Shown here piece after piece: positions 1-9,036 of a stretch of DNA of 64,000 nucleotides. Numbering within the stretch: the first letter of the stretch is position 1; every line of letters starts with the position of its first letter. Source of the DNA: Winogradskyella pacifica (lineage in GTDB: Bacteria > Bacteroidota > Bacteroidia > Flavobacteriales > Flavobacteriaceae); NCBI RefSeq assembly GCF_013403915.1, contig NZ_JABFDI010000017.1, forward strand, positions 1 to 64,000, in the 5' to 3' direction. Under the pieces are notes generated by a model. That model saw only the letters and a list, made by a program, of their open reading frames with translations. It was not told the DNA's origin and ran no database searches. A program made the translations under genes and the position numbers.

Positions 1-45
1 AAGATACGAAAATCAATGCTTCTTTGAAAATATAAAATATAAAAA

Positions 46-78
46 AAGAGACTGCCTTTTTAGACAGCCTCTTTTTTA
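46..78. terminator. Terminator-like hairpin
   Basis: An imperfect stem (GAGACTGCC opposite GACAGCCTC) is flanked by an A-run on the left and a T-run on the right, so it could end transcription from either side. No gene is visible in the 45 bases to its left, so the gene it serves probably lies outside the window. Confidence 0.5.
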
Positions 79-146
79 TATGGTGCGCTCACTCATTTAA
101 ATGTACCATTCACGCATTGTCCGTTTTTTTACTTTTAACTTCTGAG

Positions 147-154
147 TAGGTTTG
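147..154 (+). promoter_or_regulatory. Bacteroidetes -7 promoter element
   Basis: TAGGTTTG matches the Bacteroidetes primary-sigma -7 consensus TAnnTTTG and lies 25 bases before the ATG at 180. No convincing -33 TTG is seen at the expected distance. Confidence 0.45.
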
Positions 155-179
155 GTATATCAACCAAAACCAATTACTC

Positions 180-839
180 ATGAAAAAAATTACAATCTTA
201 ATCCTTGCATTATGTTTTACAGTGACTTCAATAGCGCAAATTTTAGTAACAGGAGTTGTTTCTAATGATTCTATTACTTTAGAATCAGCTAGTATACTCA
301 TTAAAAATTCTACCAAAGGAATTGCAACGAACAGTAAAGGTCAATTTAAAATTGAAGCTAAGCCAGGAGATACGTTGTCTGTTTCTTATATCGGATATGA
401 AAACAAAGAGATAGTCTTAAATAAAGATAAACATTTAGAAATTAAATTGATTGAAGGTGGCAAGCTTAAAGCGGCTGTTGTTAATGGCTTTTTAAATGAT
501 CGTAAGTCTATTTGCAGAGCTGTTTGTTATAGTGAGACACGATGTGGAGTTGGCATTGAAACATCTGTTAATTATAAATTATTGTCAAATCAAGTACGTC
601 CTAAACTCTTCCCAAACCCATCTTCAAATGGTGTTTTTCAATTAAAGTTGAATGAAGATTATGATGAAGTGAAAATTTCAATAGTCAATAGTTCTGGTCA
701 AATCATTCAAAATTCAACACATCAAAAGTTTGGAGAAAAAGTGACTATTGATGTATCGCAATTTGCTTCTGGAATTTATATTATAAACATTATAGCCGAT
801 GGAAAACAGCTAGAATCCATAAAAGCGATAAGAAGTTAA
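180..839 (+). CDS. T9SS type A sorting domain protein with carboxypeptidase-regulatory-like domain
   Basis: A 219-residue exported protein. Residues 1-20 are a signal peptide ending in SIAQ. Residues about 22-95 resemble the CarboxypepD_reg-like fold (VTGVVSNDSITLESA, then an IGY motif), often found at the N-terminus of Bacteroidetes surface proteins. A short Cys-containing linker at about 115-130 (ICRAVCYSETRCG) follows. The last 75 residues begin with LFPNPSSNG and contain the FASGIYIINI signature of the type IX secretion type A sorting domain. It is therefore probably carried across the outer membrane by T9SS and processed or anchored there. There is no catalytic domain and the role is unknown. 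It is probably monocistronic, with a -7 element upstream and a weak hairpin downstream. Confidence 0.85.
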   Translation: MKKITILILALCFTVTSIAQILVTGVVSNDSITLESASILIKNSTKGIATNSKGQFKIEAKPGDTLSVSYIGYENKEIVLNKDKHLEIKLIEGGKLKAAVVNGFLNDRKSICRAVCYSETRCGVGIETSVNYKLLSNQVRPKLFPNPSSNGVFQLKLNEDYDEVKISIVNSSGQIIQNSTHQKFGEKVTIDVSQFASGIYIINIIADGKQLESIKAIRS

Positions 840-844
840 GGAAA

Positions 845-873
845 TGGCTTGTATATTATGCGAGCTTTTTTGT
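845..873 (+). terminator. Weak hairpin terminator
   Basis: GCTTG pairs with CGAGC around a 9-nt loop and is followed by six T. It sits directly after the T9SS protein gene and before rsgA. Confidence 0.35.
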
Positions 874-905
874 TCCATTAAACAATAATGACCATCTTTG
901 TTGTA

Positions 906-1856
906 ATGACAGGAACAGTATATAAATCTACAGGCAGTTGGTACACTGTAAAAACCCTAAACGGTAAATTCTATGAATGTAGAATTAAAGGCCGATTTAG
1001 ATTGGCGGGTATTAAAAGTACCAACCCAATTGCTGTTGGCGATAAAGTAGAGTTTGAACTAGAAACAAAAAACAACATGGATACAGGTGTAATTCATCGC
1101 ATTGAAGAGCGTAAAAACTACATTGTTCGTAAGTCAGTAAACCTTTCTAAGCAAACGCATATTATTGCTTCAAACATTGATCAGGTGTTTTTATTGGTGA
1201 CTATAGATAATCCACCGACATTTACCACTTTTATCGATCGGTTTTTAGTGACGGCGGAAGCCTACTCTATTAAAACAGTGTTATTATTTAATAAAGTAGA
1301 TACTTATGATGAAGACACTTTTTTAGAGGTAAAATATCTCGCTAGTGTTTACAGAGCGATAGGTTACGAGTGTATTGGTATTTCTGCAACCACAAGGAAA
1401 AATATAGATCAGGTTAAAACCTTAATGGAAGGTAAAGTAAGTATGTTTGCTGGTCATTCTGGGGTTGGTAAATCTACTTTAGTAAATGCTATTGAACCGT
1501 CCTTAGATCTAAAAACTAAAGCCATTTCCTCGCAGCATAGCCAAGGACAGCATACCACAACATTTGCAGAAATGTTTGATCTTAGTTTTGATGCTGTTAT
1601 TATTGATACTCCAGGTATTAAAGGATTTGGAGTTGTTGATATGGAAAAAGAAGAAGTTGGCGATTATTTTCCTGAGTTTTTTGCTTTAAAACAAGATTGT
1701 AAGTTTAATAATTGTATTCACCTCAACGAGCCAAAATGTGCTGTAAAGGACGCTTTAGAGGCTAATGAAGTTTCCTATTCAAGATATAAAAGTTATGTTC
1801 AAATTTTAGAAGGAGAAGATGAACATTACAGAACGGACAATTGGGACGAGGCGTAA
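906..1856 (+). CDS. rsgA: Ribosome small subunit-dependent GTPase A (RsgA/YjeQ)
   Basis: A circularly permuted GTPase that acts in late maturation of the 30S subunit. The order is an N-terminal OB-fold (about 1-75), then G4 (FNKVD), then the P-loop GHSGVGKST, then G3 (DTPG), then a C-terminal zinc knuckle with CKFNNCIHLNEPKC. This G4-before-G1 order is diagnostic. I chose the ATG at 906 (316 aa, MTGTVYKSTGSWYTV) over the upstream ATG at 888, because family members start at this point and the extra six residues have no counterpart. A CATCTTTG sequence at 892-899 is close to a -7 element, which would also make the 888 start impossible and give a very short leader. Confidence 0.95.
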   Translation: MTGTVYKSTGSWYTVKTLNGKFYECRIKGRFRLAGIKSTNPIAVGDKVEFELETKNNMDTGVIHRIEERKNYIVRKSVNLSKQTHIIASNIDQVFLLVTIDNPPTFTTFIDRFLVTAEAYSIKTVLLFNKVDTYDEDTFLEVKYLASVYRAIGYECIGISATTRKNIDQVKTLMEGKVSMFAGHSGVGKSTLVNAIEPSLDLKTKAISSQHSQGQHTTTFAEMFDLSFDAVIIDTPGIKGFGVVDMEKEEVGDYFPEFFALKQDCKFNNCIHLNEPKCAVKDALEANEVSYSRYKSYVQILEGEDEHYRTDNWDEA

Positions 1857-1901
1857 TCGTTTCTTTTTTGTTGTAGTAAGGTTGAATTAAGTTATCAATT
1901 T

Positions 1902-2354
1902 ATGAAAATAGTTATACAAAGAGTTTCTGAAGCTTCAGTTGTCATAAATAATTCTGAAGTCGCAACCATTCAAAAAGGGCTTTTAATTTTATTGGGAATC
2001 GAAAATGAGGATACTCAAGAAGACATTGATTGGCTCTGTAATAAAATAGCTAATCTTCGTGTTTTTCCGGATGAGGATGGTGTAATGAATATCTCCCTAA
2101 AAGCTTCCGAAGGAGATGTTATTTTGGTAAGTCAATTCACGCTTCACGCTAGTACAAAAAAAGGAAATCGCCCAAGTTATATTAAAGCAGCAAAACCAGA
2201 TATTGCCATTCCTTTATATGAAGGCTTTATTAAAACCCTTCAAGCTACATTAGGTAAATCTATACAAACTGGTGAGTTTGGTGCCGATATGAAAGTGCAT
2301 TTGGTCAATGACGGGCCTGTGACTATACTTATTGACTCAAAAAATAAAGAGTAA
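1902..2354 (+). CDS. dtd: D-aminoacyl-tRNA deacylase
   Basis: A 150-residue cytoplasmic enzyme that hydrolyses D-amino acids (and glycine from tRNA-Ala) off mischarged tRNAs. The family signature SQFTLHA with its active-site Thr is at about 79-85, and the Gly-cisPro region appears as VNDGPVTILID near the C-terminus. The length is the usual 145-150 residues. It lies 45 bases after rsgA on the same strand and 53 bases before a MazG-like gene. Co-transcription with rsgA is likely but not shown. Confidence 0.96.
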   Translation: MKIVIQRVSEASVVINNSEVATIQKGLLILLGIENEDTQEDIDWLCNKIANLRVFPDEDGVMNISLKASEGDVILVSQFTLHASTKKGNRPSYIKAAKPDIAIPLYEGFIKTLQATLGKSIQTGEFGADMKVHLVNDGPVTILIDSKNKE

Positions 2355-2407
2355 AAACCTATAAGTTGATTTTTAGGGAACACTTCTAAATAATAAAAAA
2401 TTTAAAC

Positions 2408-2734
2408 ATGAATATCAAAAACGCACAAAAAGAAGTTGACGATTGGATTAATGAACACGGTGTACGTTACTTTAATGAACTTACAAATATGGCACAGCTA
2501 ACCGAAGAAGTTGGTGAAGTGGCACGTATTATAGCCAGACGTTACGGAGAACAAAGTGAAAAAGAAAGCGATAAAGATAAAGATCTAGGAGAGGAGTTAT
2601 CTGATGTAATGTTTGTGGTATTGTGTTTGGCAAATCAAACAGGTATAGACTTACAAACTGCTTTCGATAAAAAAATGGATAAAAAAACAAAACGAGATCA
2701 TAACAGACATCACAATAATGATAAATTAAAGTAG
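2408..2734 (+). CDS. MazG-like nucleotide pyrophosphohydrolase
   Basis: A 108-residue single-domain MazG-type all-alpha NTP pyrophosphatase. The metal-binding helices are visible as EEVGEVARI at about 30-38 and EELSDVMFVVLCLA at about 62-75, which give the EExxE and ExxD acidic pattern. Such small proteins hydrolyse nucleoside triphosphates, often non-canonical or damaged ones, to monophosphates. The natural substrate cannot be read from sequence. It lies between dtd and aroA with short gaps, and the His/Asn/Lys-rich tail is probably disordered. Confidence 0.9.
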   Translation: MNIKNAQKEVDDWINEHGVRYFNELTNMAQLTEEVGEVARIIARRYGEQSEKESDKDKDLGEELSDVMFVVLCLANQTGIDLQTAFDKKMDKKTKRDHNRHHNNDKLK

Positions 2735-2767
2735 TTTTGTCATTCATTTTTATTTTAAAGCTTTCTT

Positions 2768-3994
2768 ATGGACATTAAAATCCAAAAATCACAACTTCAT
2801 AATCACCAAAAGGTTCAAATTACAGGATCTAAAAGTGAATCTAATCGTCTGTTATTGCTCCAGGCGTTATATCCTCAGGTTAGTATCAGTAATGTGTCTA
2901 ATTCGGATGATTCAGTGCTAATGCGAAAAGCATTGTCTTCAGAGGAGGAACTTATGGATATTCATCATGCAGGTACGGCCATGCGATTTTTAACAGCTTA
3001 TTTTTCAATTCAGAAAGGTAGAGAAACGATTATCACTGGGTCACCTCGTATGAAAGAACGACCTATTAAAATATTGGTTGATGCTTTAAGTACATTAGGT
3101 GCCGAGATTACGTATTTAGAGAATGACGGATTTCCACCCTTAAAAATAATAGGTAAAGAACTGACGGAAAATAAAGTTACTTTGGCGGCTAATGTAAGCA
3201 GCCAGTATATTTCGGCTTTATTATTAATTGCGTCTAAATTTGAAAAGGGATTAGAGTTAACATTAGAAGGGAAAATAACTTCGGTGCCATATATTAATAT
3301 GACGTTGAGCTTATTAAATAGTGTTGGCGTCGAAACCAGTTTTGTTGAGAATATCATTACTGTAAAACCCAATACAACTGATATAGAACCTCAAACGCTT
3401 ACGGTTGAATCTGATTGGTCATCAGCATCTTACTTTTATGGTCTAATTGCTTTAAGTGATGTCGGTACAGAAATTACTATCGGATCTTACAAAAGTGAAA
3501 GCTTGCAAGGAGATTCTGTATTGGCAGATATTTATGAGAAATTTGGAGTTACTACGACGTTTTTAAAGGAGTCAATTACACTTCGGAAATCATCGAATAT
3601 TGATATTAATTCTATTGTTGAGCTAGATTTAAAAAATGCTCCAGATATTGCGCAAACCATAGCTGTAACAGCATTTGGTTTAGGATTAGAATGTTATATG
3701 ATAGGTTTACATACCCTTAAAATAAAAGAAACAGACCGCTTGGTTGCGCTTAAAACTGAATTAGAAAAGTTAGGTGCAGAAGTAATCATTACAGACCTTT
3801 CTTTACATTTAAAACCATCAAAAACAGTTAATAGTAATATAACAATAGCAACATATAATGATCATAGAATGGCTATGGCTTTTGCACCTTTAGGTTTAAA
3901 AGTGCCAATTGTTATTGAAAACGCTGATGTGGTGAGTAAATCGTATCCTCAATTTTGGGAAGATTTCAAAACGATTGGTTTCAATTTAAAATAA
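2768..3994 (+). CDS. aroA: 3-phosphoshikimate 1-carboxyvinyltransferase (EPSP synthase)
   Basis: Sixth step of the shikimate pathway: transfer of enolpyruvyl from PEP to shikimate-3-phosphate. In 408 residues the expected sites appear in order: SKSESNR near the N-terminus (Lys, Ser and Arg contacts), HAGTAMRFLTAYF for the PEP loop, GSPRMKERPI, IKETDRLVALKTELEKLG and YNDHRMAMAFA near the C-terminus. The PEP-loop triplet reads HAGTAMRF where most enzymes have GNAGTAMRP, a departure that recurs in Bacteroidetes as far as I remember. It starts 33 bases after the MazG-like gene and is probably in the same transcription unit. Confidence 0.95.
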   Translation: MDIKIQKSQLHNHQKVQITGSKSESNRLLLLQALYPQVSISNVSNSDDSVLMRKALSSEEELMDIHHAGTAMRFLTAYFSIQKGRETIITGSPRMKERPIKILVDALSTLGAEITYLENDGFPPLKIIGKELTENKVTLAANVSSQYISALLLIASKFEKGLELTLEGKITSVPYINMTLSLLNSVGVETSFVENIITVKPNTTDIEPQTLTVESDWSSASYFYGLIALSDVGTEITIGSYKSESLQGDSVLADIYEKFGVTTTFLKESITLRKSSNIDINSIVELDLKNAPDIAQTIAVTAFGLGLECYMIGLHTLKIKETDRLVALKTELEKLGAEVIITDLSLHLKPSKTVNSNITIATYNDHRMAMAFAPLGLKVPIVIENADVVSKSYPQFWEDFKTIGFNLK

Positions 3995-4006
3995 ACCCTT
4001 ATTTAC

Positions 4007-4038
4007 TTGACAAGGCCTATGTTGAGATTGTATATTTG
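4007..4038 (+). promoter_or_regulatory. queA promoter
   Basis: TTG at 4007-4009 (-33) and TATATTTG at 4031-4038 (-7), with 21 bases between them, fit the Bacteroidetes promoter layout. The predicted transcript starts about 20 bases before the queA ATG. Confidence 0.55.
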
Positions 4039-4063
4039 CAATTCGAAAAAATAAAACAGATAC

Positions 4064-5113
4064 ATGAAATTATCACACTTTAGTTTTGACCTTCCAGATG
4101 AATTATTAGCTGAACATCCTGCAGAACACAGAGATGAATCTAGACTAATGGTTCTTGATAGAGCAAAACAAACTATCGAGCACAAACAGTTCAAGGATAT
4201 TATCGATTATTTTGATGAAGGTGATGTGATGATAATGAATGATACCAAAGTGTTTCCGGCACGCTTATTTGGTAATAAAGAAAAAACAGGTGCACGTATC
4301 GAAGTGTTTTTACTACGTGAATTAAACCAAGATCAACGTCTTTGGGATGTATTAGTAGATCCGGCTCGTAAAATAAGAATTGGTAATAAATTATATTTTG
4401 GTGATGATGAGACTTTAGTTGCTGAAGTAATAGATAACACCACCTCTAGAGGTAGAACATTACGTTTCCTTTATGATGGTTCTTATACAGACTTTAGAAC
4501 AAAATTAACGCAACTTGGTGAAACACCATTACCAAAGTATATCAATAGAGAGGTAGAGCCAGAAGATGAAGAGCGTTACCAAACGATTTATGCAAAAAAT
4601 GAAGGAGCTGTAGCAGCACCAACAGCAGGTTTGCATTTTTCTAAACATTTATTAAAACGTTTAGAGATAAAAGGTGTTAAAACAGCAGAAGTAACTTTAC
4701 ATGTAGGTTTAGGTACATTTAACCCAGTTGAGGTTGAAGATTTATCTAAGCACAAAATGGACAGTGAAGAGATTGTAATTAAGAAAAGTGCTGCAGATAT
4801 TGTAAATGAAGGTATAGAAAAGAAAAAACGTGTGTGTGCTGTAGGTACAACATCAATGCGTACTATTGAAAGTTCGGTATCCTCAAACGGAAGATTAAAT
4901 GAATTTGAAGGTTGGACAAACAAATTTATATTTCCCCCATACGAGTTTAGCATCGCTAATTGTATGATTACTAACTTCCATACACCAAAATCTACGTTGT
5001 TAATGATGACATCAGCTTTTGCTGGTCATGATTTTATGAAGAAAGCCTATGAAGAAGCAGTAAAAGAAAAGTATAAATTCTATTCTTATGGTGATGCGAT
5101 GTTAATCATCTAA
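4064..5113 (+). CDS. queA: S-adenosylmethionine:tRNA ribosyltransferase-isomerase
   Basis: A 349-residue enzyme that transfers and isomerises the ribosyl group of SAM onto preQ1-tRNA to make epoxyqueuosine. Family features seen are [16 protein letters not shown] at the N-terminus, [13 protein letters not shown] at about 55-67, [10 protein letters not shown] in the middle and [13 protein letters not shown] near the C-terminus. The length is typical. It has its own promoter and is followed by a terminator, so it appears monocistronic. Confidence 0.97.
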   Translation: MKLSHFSFDLPDELLAEHPAEHRDESRLMVLDRAKQTIEHKQFKDIIDYFDEGDVMIMNDTKVFPARLFGNKEKTGARIEVFLLRELNQDQRLWDVLVDPARKIRIGNKLYFGDDETLVAEVIDNTTSRGRTLRFLYDGSYTDFRTKLTQLGETPLPKYINREVEPEDEERYQTIYAKNEGAVAAPTAGLHFSKHLLKRLEIKGVKTAEVTLHVGLGTFNPVEVEDLSKHKMDSEEIVIKKSAADIVNEGIEKKKRVCAVGTTSMRTIESSVSSNGRLNEFEGWTNKFIFPPYEFSIANCMITNFHTPKSTLLMMTSAFAGHDFMKKAYEEAVKEKYKFYSYGDAMLII

Positions 5114-5137
5114 GCATTCAAAAATTATAAAGTTTTA

Positions 5138-5167
5138 AAAAAGTCTCTTCATTGAGGCTTTTTTTGT
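5138..5167 (+). terminator. queA terminator
   Basis: AAGTCTC pairs with GAGGCTT (one G-U pair) around TTCATT and is followed by seven T. It lies 27 bases after the queA stop. Confidence 0.7.
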
Positions 5168-5179
5168 TTTTAATATTTT

Positions 5180-5440
5180 GGCGTTACCCAAGGGGCAGGC
5201 TGTTCGCTGCAAGTCCTCGCAATTTGGATAAAAGATCCAAATTTCTGTGGGCTTTCCACTATAGCTAAGTTGAATATGTATTTTGGTATAAATAAATTGA
5301 ATTATTTTTAGATTAATAGAAACGAAAAAATCTTAGCATAGCCTGTGTTACGGTACTATTTTTTTGTAAAAAGTAAGCTAAAAAGAAACGATTTATGACA
5401 ACATTACATGTTTAATTTGGCATTTATCCTTAACGCGCCA
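5180..5440 (+). repeat. GGCGTTAC...CTTAACGC element, copy A (long form)
   Basis: This fills most of the 451-base gap between queA and rlmN. It starts GGCGTTACCCAAGGGGCAGG and ends ATCCTTAACGCGCC, so the ends are inverted (GGCGTTA against TAACGC). It has an internal perfect hairpin with 9-bp arms at 5221-5243 (AATTTGGAT, loop AAAAG, ATCCAAATT) and the segment GGGCTTTCCACTATAGC, shared with the shorter copies at 23265, 33708, 41280 and 46088. No coding sequence is seen. It could be a MITE-like remnant or a conserved 3'-UTR element. Confidence 0.5.
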
Positions 5441-5559
5441 TCCGATGTGCAATTGTCACATCAAACCAAATATGATACTCTAAATCGATATCAGTTGAGA
5501 TTTTTATCTTTGCAGCATAGCGACTTTACGAGAAGCCTCAATTTTAATAATACATTCAC

Positions 5560-5567
5560 TACTTTTG
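5560..5567 (+). promoter_or_regulatory. rlmN -7 promoter element
   Basis: TACTTTTG fits TAnnTTTG and ends only 6 bases before the ATG at 5574, so the predicted transcript would begin at or next to the start codon (leaderless). A second candidate, TATCTTTG at 5505-5512, would give a leader of about 55 nt. Confidence 0.4.
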
Positions 5568-5573
5568 CAAAAT

Positions 5574-6614
5574 ATGGAAACTAAGAAAAAAGACGTAAGA
5601 GCACTAACCAAAGACCAATTAAGAGATTTCTTTGTGTCACAAGGAGATAAAGCTTTTAGAGGTAATCAGGTTTACGAGTGGTTATGGCAAAAGTCAGCAC
5701 ATAGTTTTGAAGATATGACTAACGTATCTTTAGAAACACGACAAATGTTAGAAGCTAATTTTGTAATTAACCATATCAAAGTAGATCAGATGCAACGTAG
5801 CTCTGATGGTACTATTAAGAACGCTGTAAGGCTTCACGATGATTTAATTGTAGAATCCGTGCTTATACCAACAGCAACCAGAACAACGGCTTGTGTGTCG
5901 TCTCAAGTAGGTTGTAGTTTAGACTGCAGGTTTTGTGCGACATCGCGATTAAAACGTATGCGGAATCTTAATCCAGATGAAATATACGACCAGGTTGTTG
6001 CCATTGATAACGAAAGTAGATTATATCATAACAGACCTTTAAGTAATATCGTTTTTATGGGAATGGGTGAACCTTTAATGAACTATAATAACGTGCTTAA
6101 AGCTATCGATAAAATCACATCACCAGAAGGTTTAGGAATGTCTCCAAAACGAATTGTGGTGTCAACCTCTGGAGTACCAAAAATGATTAAGAAAATGGCT
6201 GATGATAATGTGAAGTTTAAGTTAGCGGTGTCTTTACATTCTGCAATAGACGAGATACGCACCTCCATAATGCCGTTTAACGCTACGTTTCCATTAAGCG
6301 ATTTGAGAGAATCTCTTCAATATTGGTATGCAGCAACCAAGAATAGAATTACTTACGAATATGTAGTTTGGGATGGTATAAATGACCAACGAAAAGATGC
6401 TGAAGCTCTAGTTGAGTTTTGCAAATTTGCTCCCAGTAAAGTCAACCTTATTGAATACAACCCTATTGATGATGGCGAATTTCAACAAGCCAGCTCAAAA
6501 GCTATAGATATGTACGTTTCTGTTCTCGAAGCTAATAATATCACTGTAACGGTAAGGAGAAGTAGAGGTAAGGATATTGATGCGGCCTGTGGACAGTTGG
6601 CTAATAAAAGTTAG
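5574..6614 (+). CDS. rlmN: 23S rRNA (adenine2503-C2)/tRNA (adenine37-C2) methyltransferase RlmN
   Basis: A radical SAM methyltransferase of 346 residues from the ATG at 5574. A TTG nine bases upstream at 5565 is also open, but it overlaps the likely -7 promoter element, so I reject it. The radical SAM cluster motif is CSLDCRFC at about 113-120. The two further catalytic cysteines are visible, one in the ACVSSQVGC segment and the resolving one in DIDAACGQL at the C-terminus. NIVFMGMGEPLMNY is the typical GEP region. The gene is convergent with the secreted protein at 6681. Confidence 0.97.
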   Translation: METKKKDVRALTKDQLRDFFVSQGDKAFRGNQVYEWLWQKSAHSFEDMTNVSLETRQMLEANFVINHIKVDQMQRSSDGTIKNAVRLHDDLIVESVLIPTATRTTACVSSQVGCSLDCRFCATSRLKRMRNLNPDEIYDQVVAIDNESRLYHNRPLSNIVFMGMGEPLMNYNNVLKAIDKITSPEGLGMSPKRIVVSTSGVPKMIKKMADDNVKFKLAVSLHSAIDEIRTSIMPFNATFPLSDLRESLQYWYAATKNRITYEYVVWDGINDQRKDAEALVEFCKFAPSKVNLIEYNPIDDGEFQQASSKAIDMYVSVLEANNITVTVRRSRGKDIDAACGQLANKS

Positions 6615-6635
6615 ATTACTTTATATTAAGACATA

Positions 6636-6663
6636 AAAAAAAGCGGCAATTGCCGCTTTTTTA
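6636..6663. terminator. Bidirectional terminator between rlmN and the 6681 gene
   Basis: A perfect palindrome AAGCGGCAATTGCCGCTT flanked by A- and T-runs lies between two convergent genes and can serve both. Confidence 0.85.
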
Positions 6664-6680
6664 AATTTATATAATAGATA

Positions 6681-7922
6681 TTAGCTCTTAACGAATTTGA
6701 TCGTTTTAGAATTACCATTAATAGTTACTTTAGCTATATAAACGCCATCTGTTAAAGAAGAAACATTAATAGCTTCAGAAGCATTAGATAAAGACTTAGA
6801 TAATACTTGTTGTCCAACTAAAGAATAAATTTCAACACTTGTTAATTCTGTATTAGCAGATTCTAAGTTAAGTGTCTGAAGATTCTTATTATAGTTATGA
6901 CTGAAATTATTTTGTTCAAAATCATTTACACTAAGCGTTGAGCTAATTGATAAGTCCATTAACATAAACACATCGCTACCAGAAACCGGAGTCGTAGCAT
7001 GTATCCCAACATGAAAATCACCAGATGTAGTAGGTGTATATGTAACTGTACTTGTATAAGCTTGAGTAATTAAATCATTCCCAGTCGTATCTCCGAATGT
7101 TCCGCTTTGTGTAATGTCAGTATAAGAACCAAGAATAGTTTGAGTTGTTGCTGAAGATGAAGGAGCATCTAAAACTGCAATCTCAAATGTTTCGTTTGCT
7201 AATCCATTTACATTTACACCATTATATACTACTGTTATTTGATATGCTGTTCCAGCTTCACCAGGTAATGCAGTAGTGAATATCCAATCATCTTTAGGAG
7301 TTAATGCATCTTGAGGAAACACGTTTGCAATAGGATCTAAGGTGCCATTACCATCTAAATCATTAATAGAATTATATGTCCAAGTTAGACCGTCATTGTT
7401 AGAATCTTCAACTGTGTAACAAACTTGATACCTTGTAGCATCAGTCCAATCTTCTGAATAAGGAAAAGAATTATCGCAAGAATAAGCTGTTTCACTTATT
7501 TCAAAATCAAAGCCTGCACCACTCCAACGATTATCAAATGCAATATAATAAGTAGTACCTGTTGATATTAACCACACCGCTTCAGATAAATAGCTTGTAG
7601 CTACATCGTCATTGCCGCCAACACAAGTAAGAGCACCACATGCACCAGAGTAAACGTGTACTCGTGTGTCACCACCAAAATTTGCTGCTAAATCGGTAGT
7701 TACGGTTGCTATACCATCTGTAGTAGCTGTAAAAGAATACCATTCACCAGAAGTGGCTCCTATTCCATTGGCAGCACAAGTTGGGTCTGGTACATCAGTT
7801 CCATCTACTGCCGCAACTGTATGAGTTCCTGCTGTTACTATTGCTGCTGTCGCACAAGTGTCTTGAGCGTAATTAAATTGAAAAGCTGCTAAAGCTAATG
7901 CTAATAAAGTAATTTTTTTCAT
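6681..7922 (-). CDS. Secreted T9SS type A sorting domain protein
   Basis: A 413-residue exported protein of unknown function. Residues 1-19 are a signal peptide (ending FNYAQ). Residues about 20-130 look like a pre-peptidase C-terminal type beta-sandwich (DTCATAAIVTAGTH..., then YYIAFDNRWSGAGFDFEI). A second beta-rich domain at about 140-330 contains DLDGNGTLDPIAN, a possible calcium loop, and the DWIF...AYQITVVYNG pattern of Bacteroidetes choice-of-anchor modules. The C-terminal 75 residues (VEIYSLVGQQVLSKSLSN, then LTDGVYIAKV) form the T9SS sorting domain. No catalytic residues are recognisable, so adhesion or glycan binding is more likely than enzymatic activity. Confidence 0.82.
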   Translation of the reverse strand: MKKITLLALALAAFQFNYAQDTCATAAIVTAGTHTVAAVDGTDVPDPTCAANGIGATSGEWYSFTATTDGIATVTTDLAANFGGDTRVHVYSGACGALTCVGGNDDVATSYLSEAVWLISTGTTYYIAFDNRWSGAGFDFEISETAYSCDNSFPYSEDWTDATRYQVCYTVEDSNNDGLTWTYNSINDLDGNGTLDPIANVFPQDALTPKDDWIFTTALPGEAGTAYQITVVYNGVNVNGLANETFEIAVLDAPSSSATTQTILGSYTDITQSGTFGDTTGNDLITQAYTSTVTYTPTTSGDFHVGIHATTPVSGSDVFMLMDLSISSTLSVNDFEQNNFSHNYNKNLQTLNLESANTELTSVEIYSLVGQQVLSKSLSNASEAINVSSLTDGVYIAKVTINGNSKTIKFVKS

Positions 7923-8030
7923 TTGTTTGTTTTTTTAACGATTAGTAGGTATAAAGTTACAAATTATTTTGAGGAGTAAAAGTTAAAATTCTATAATTCC
8001 CATTTTATGAATAAATAATAATAGAATTTG

Positions 8031-8038
8031 TAATTTCG
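8031..8038 (+). promoter_or_regulatory. Possible -7 element of the polyprenyl synthetase gene
   Basis: TAATTTCG is one base off TAnnTTTG and lies 18 bases before the ATG at 8057. Confidence 0.3.
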
Positions 8039-8056
8039 CAATGATTTAAATAAAAA

Positions 8057-9034
8057 ATGAAAATAACCGAACAAATAAAATTACCGATTGCCTACGAGAT
8101 GGATCTTTTTGAACAAAAGTTTCAACTCTCTATGGCGAGTAAGGTGGCGCTTCTTAACCGAATTACACATTATATAGTGAATAGGAAGGGAAAACAGATG
8201 CGACCAATGTTTGTGTTTTTGGTGGCTAAAATGATGAATAATGGTGAAGTTAGTGAACGCACTTATAGAGGTGCTTCGGTAATAGAGCTCATTCATACAG
8301 CAACTTTGGTTCATGATGATGTGGTAGATGATAGCAACCGAAGACGTGGATTCTTTTCAATTAACGCCCTTTGGAAAAATAAAATTGCGGTTCTTATAGG
8401 GGATTTTCTACTCTCCAAAGGTTTGTTACTTTCTATAGATAACAATGATTTTGATTTACTAAAAATTATCTCTGTCGCTGTACGCGAAATGAGCGAAGGA
8501 GAATTACTTCAAATTGAAAAAGCCAGACAACTAGATATTACAGAAGATATTTATTACGAAATTATCCGACAAAAAACAGCAACTTTAATTGCAGCCTGTT
8601 GCAGTTTGGGTGCTGCTTCCGTAAAACCGAATTCACCAGAAGTAGAAGCGATGCGTAAATTTGGAGAGTTAATTGGTATGGCATTTCAAATAAAAGATGA
8701 TTTGTTCGATTATGGTAAAGAGGCCATCGGCAAACCAACAGGTATAGATATTAAGGAACAAAAAATGACACTTCCACTTATTTATGTACTTAATAAGTGT
8801 ACTAAGAAAGAAAAGTCATGGTTGATTAATTCGGTTAAAAATCACAATAAAGATAAAAAACGAGTTAACGAGGTCATTGCTTTTGTTAAAGACAATGGCG
8901 GCTTGGATTATGCGGTTTCTAAAATGAAAGCTTTTCAAGAAGAGGCCTTAATTATATTGGGAAATTACCCTGAGTCACCATACAAAGCTTCTCTAAAGCT
9001 TATGGTCGATTATGTTATTGATAGGAAAAAATAA
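8057..9034 (+). CDS. Polyprenyl diphosphate synthase (trans-isoprenyl synthase)
   Basis: A 325-residue all-helical prenyltransferase that condenses isopentenyl diphosphate with allylic diphosphates to make a long-chain polyprenyl diphosphate, most likely the side chain of menaquinone. The first Asp-rich motif is LVHDDVVDDSNRRRG at about 90-104 and the second is QIKDDLFDYG at about 213-222. The chain-length region upstream of the first motif has no bulky aromatic blocks that I can assign with certainty, so product length is an inference from the family (octaprenyl/heptaprenyl type, IspB-like). The stop is 2 bases from the stop of the convergent gene at 9037. Confidence 0.9.
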   Translation: MKITEQIKLPIAYEMDLFEQKFQLSMASKVALLNRITHYIVNRKGKQMRPMFVFLVAKMMNNGEVSERTYRGASVIELIHTATLVHDDVVDDSNRRRGFFSINALWKNKIAVLIGDFLLSKGLLLSIDNNDFDLLKIISVAVREMSEGELLQIEKARQLDITEDIYYEIIRQKTATLIAACCSLGAASVKPNSPEVEAMRKFGELIGMAFQIKDDLFDYGKEAIGKPTGIDIKEQKMTLPLIYVLNKCTKKEKSWLINSVKNHNKDKKRVNEVIAFVKDNGGLDYAVSKMKAFQEEALIILGNYPESPYKASLKLMVDYVIDRKK

Positions 9035-9036
9035 AA

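Noticed and set aside
5114-5564. tRNA or rRNA gene in the long gap after queA
   Set aside because: The hairpin at 5221-5243 is not part of a cloverleaf, there is no T-loop sequence GTTCGA nearby and the sequence matches the repeat family instead.
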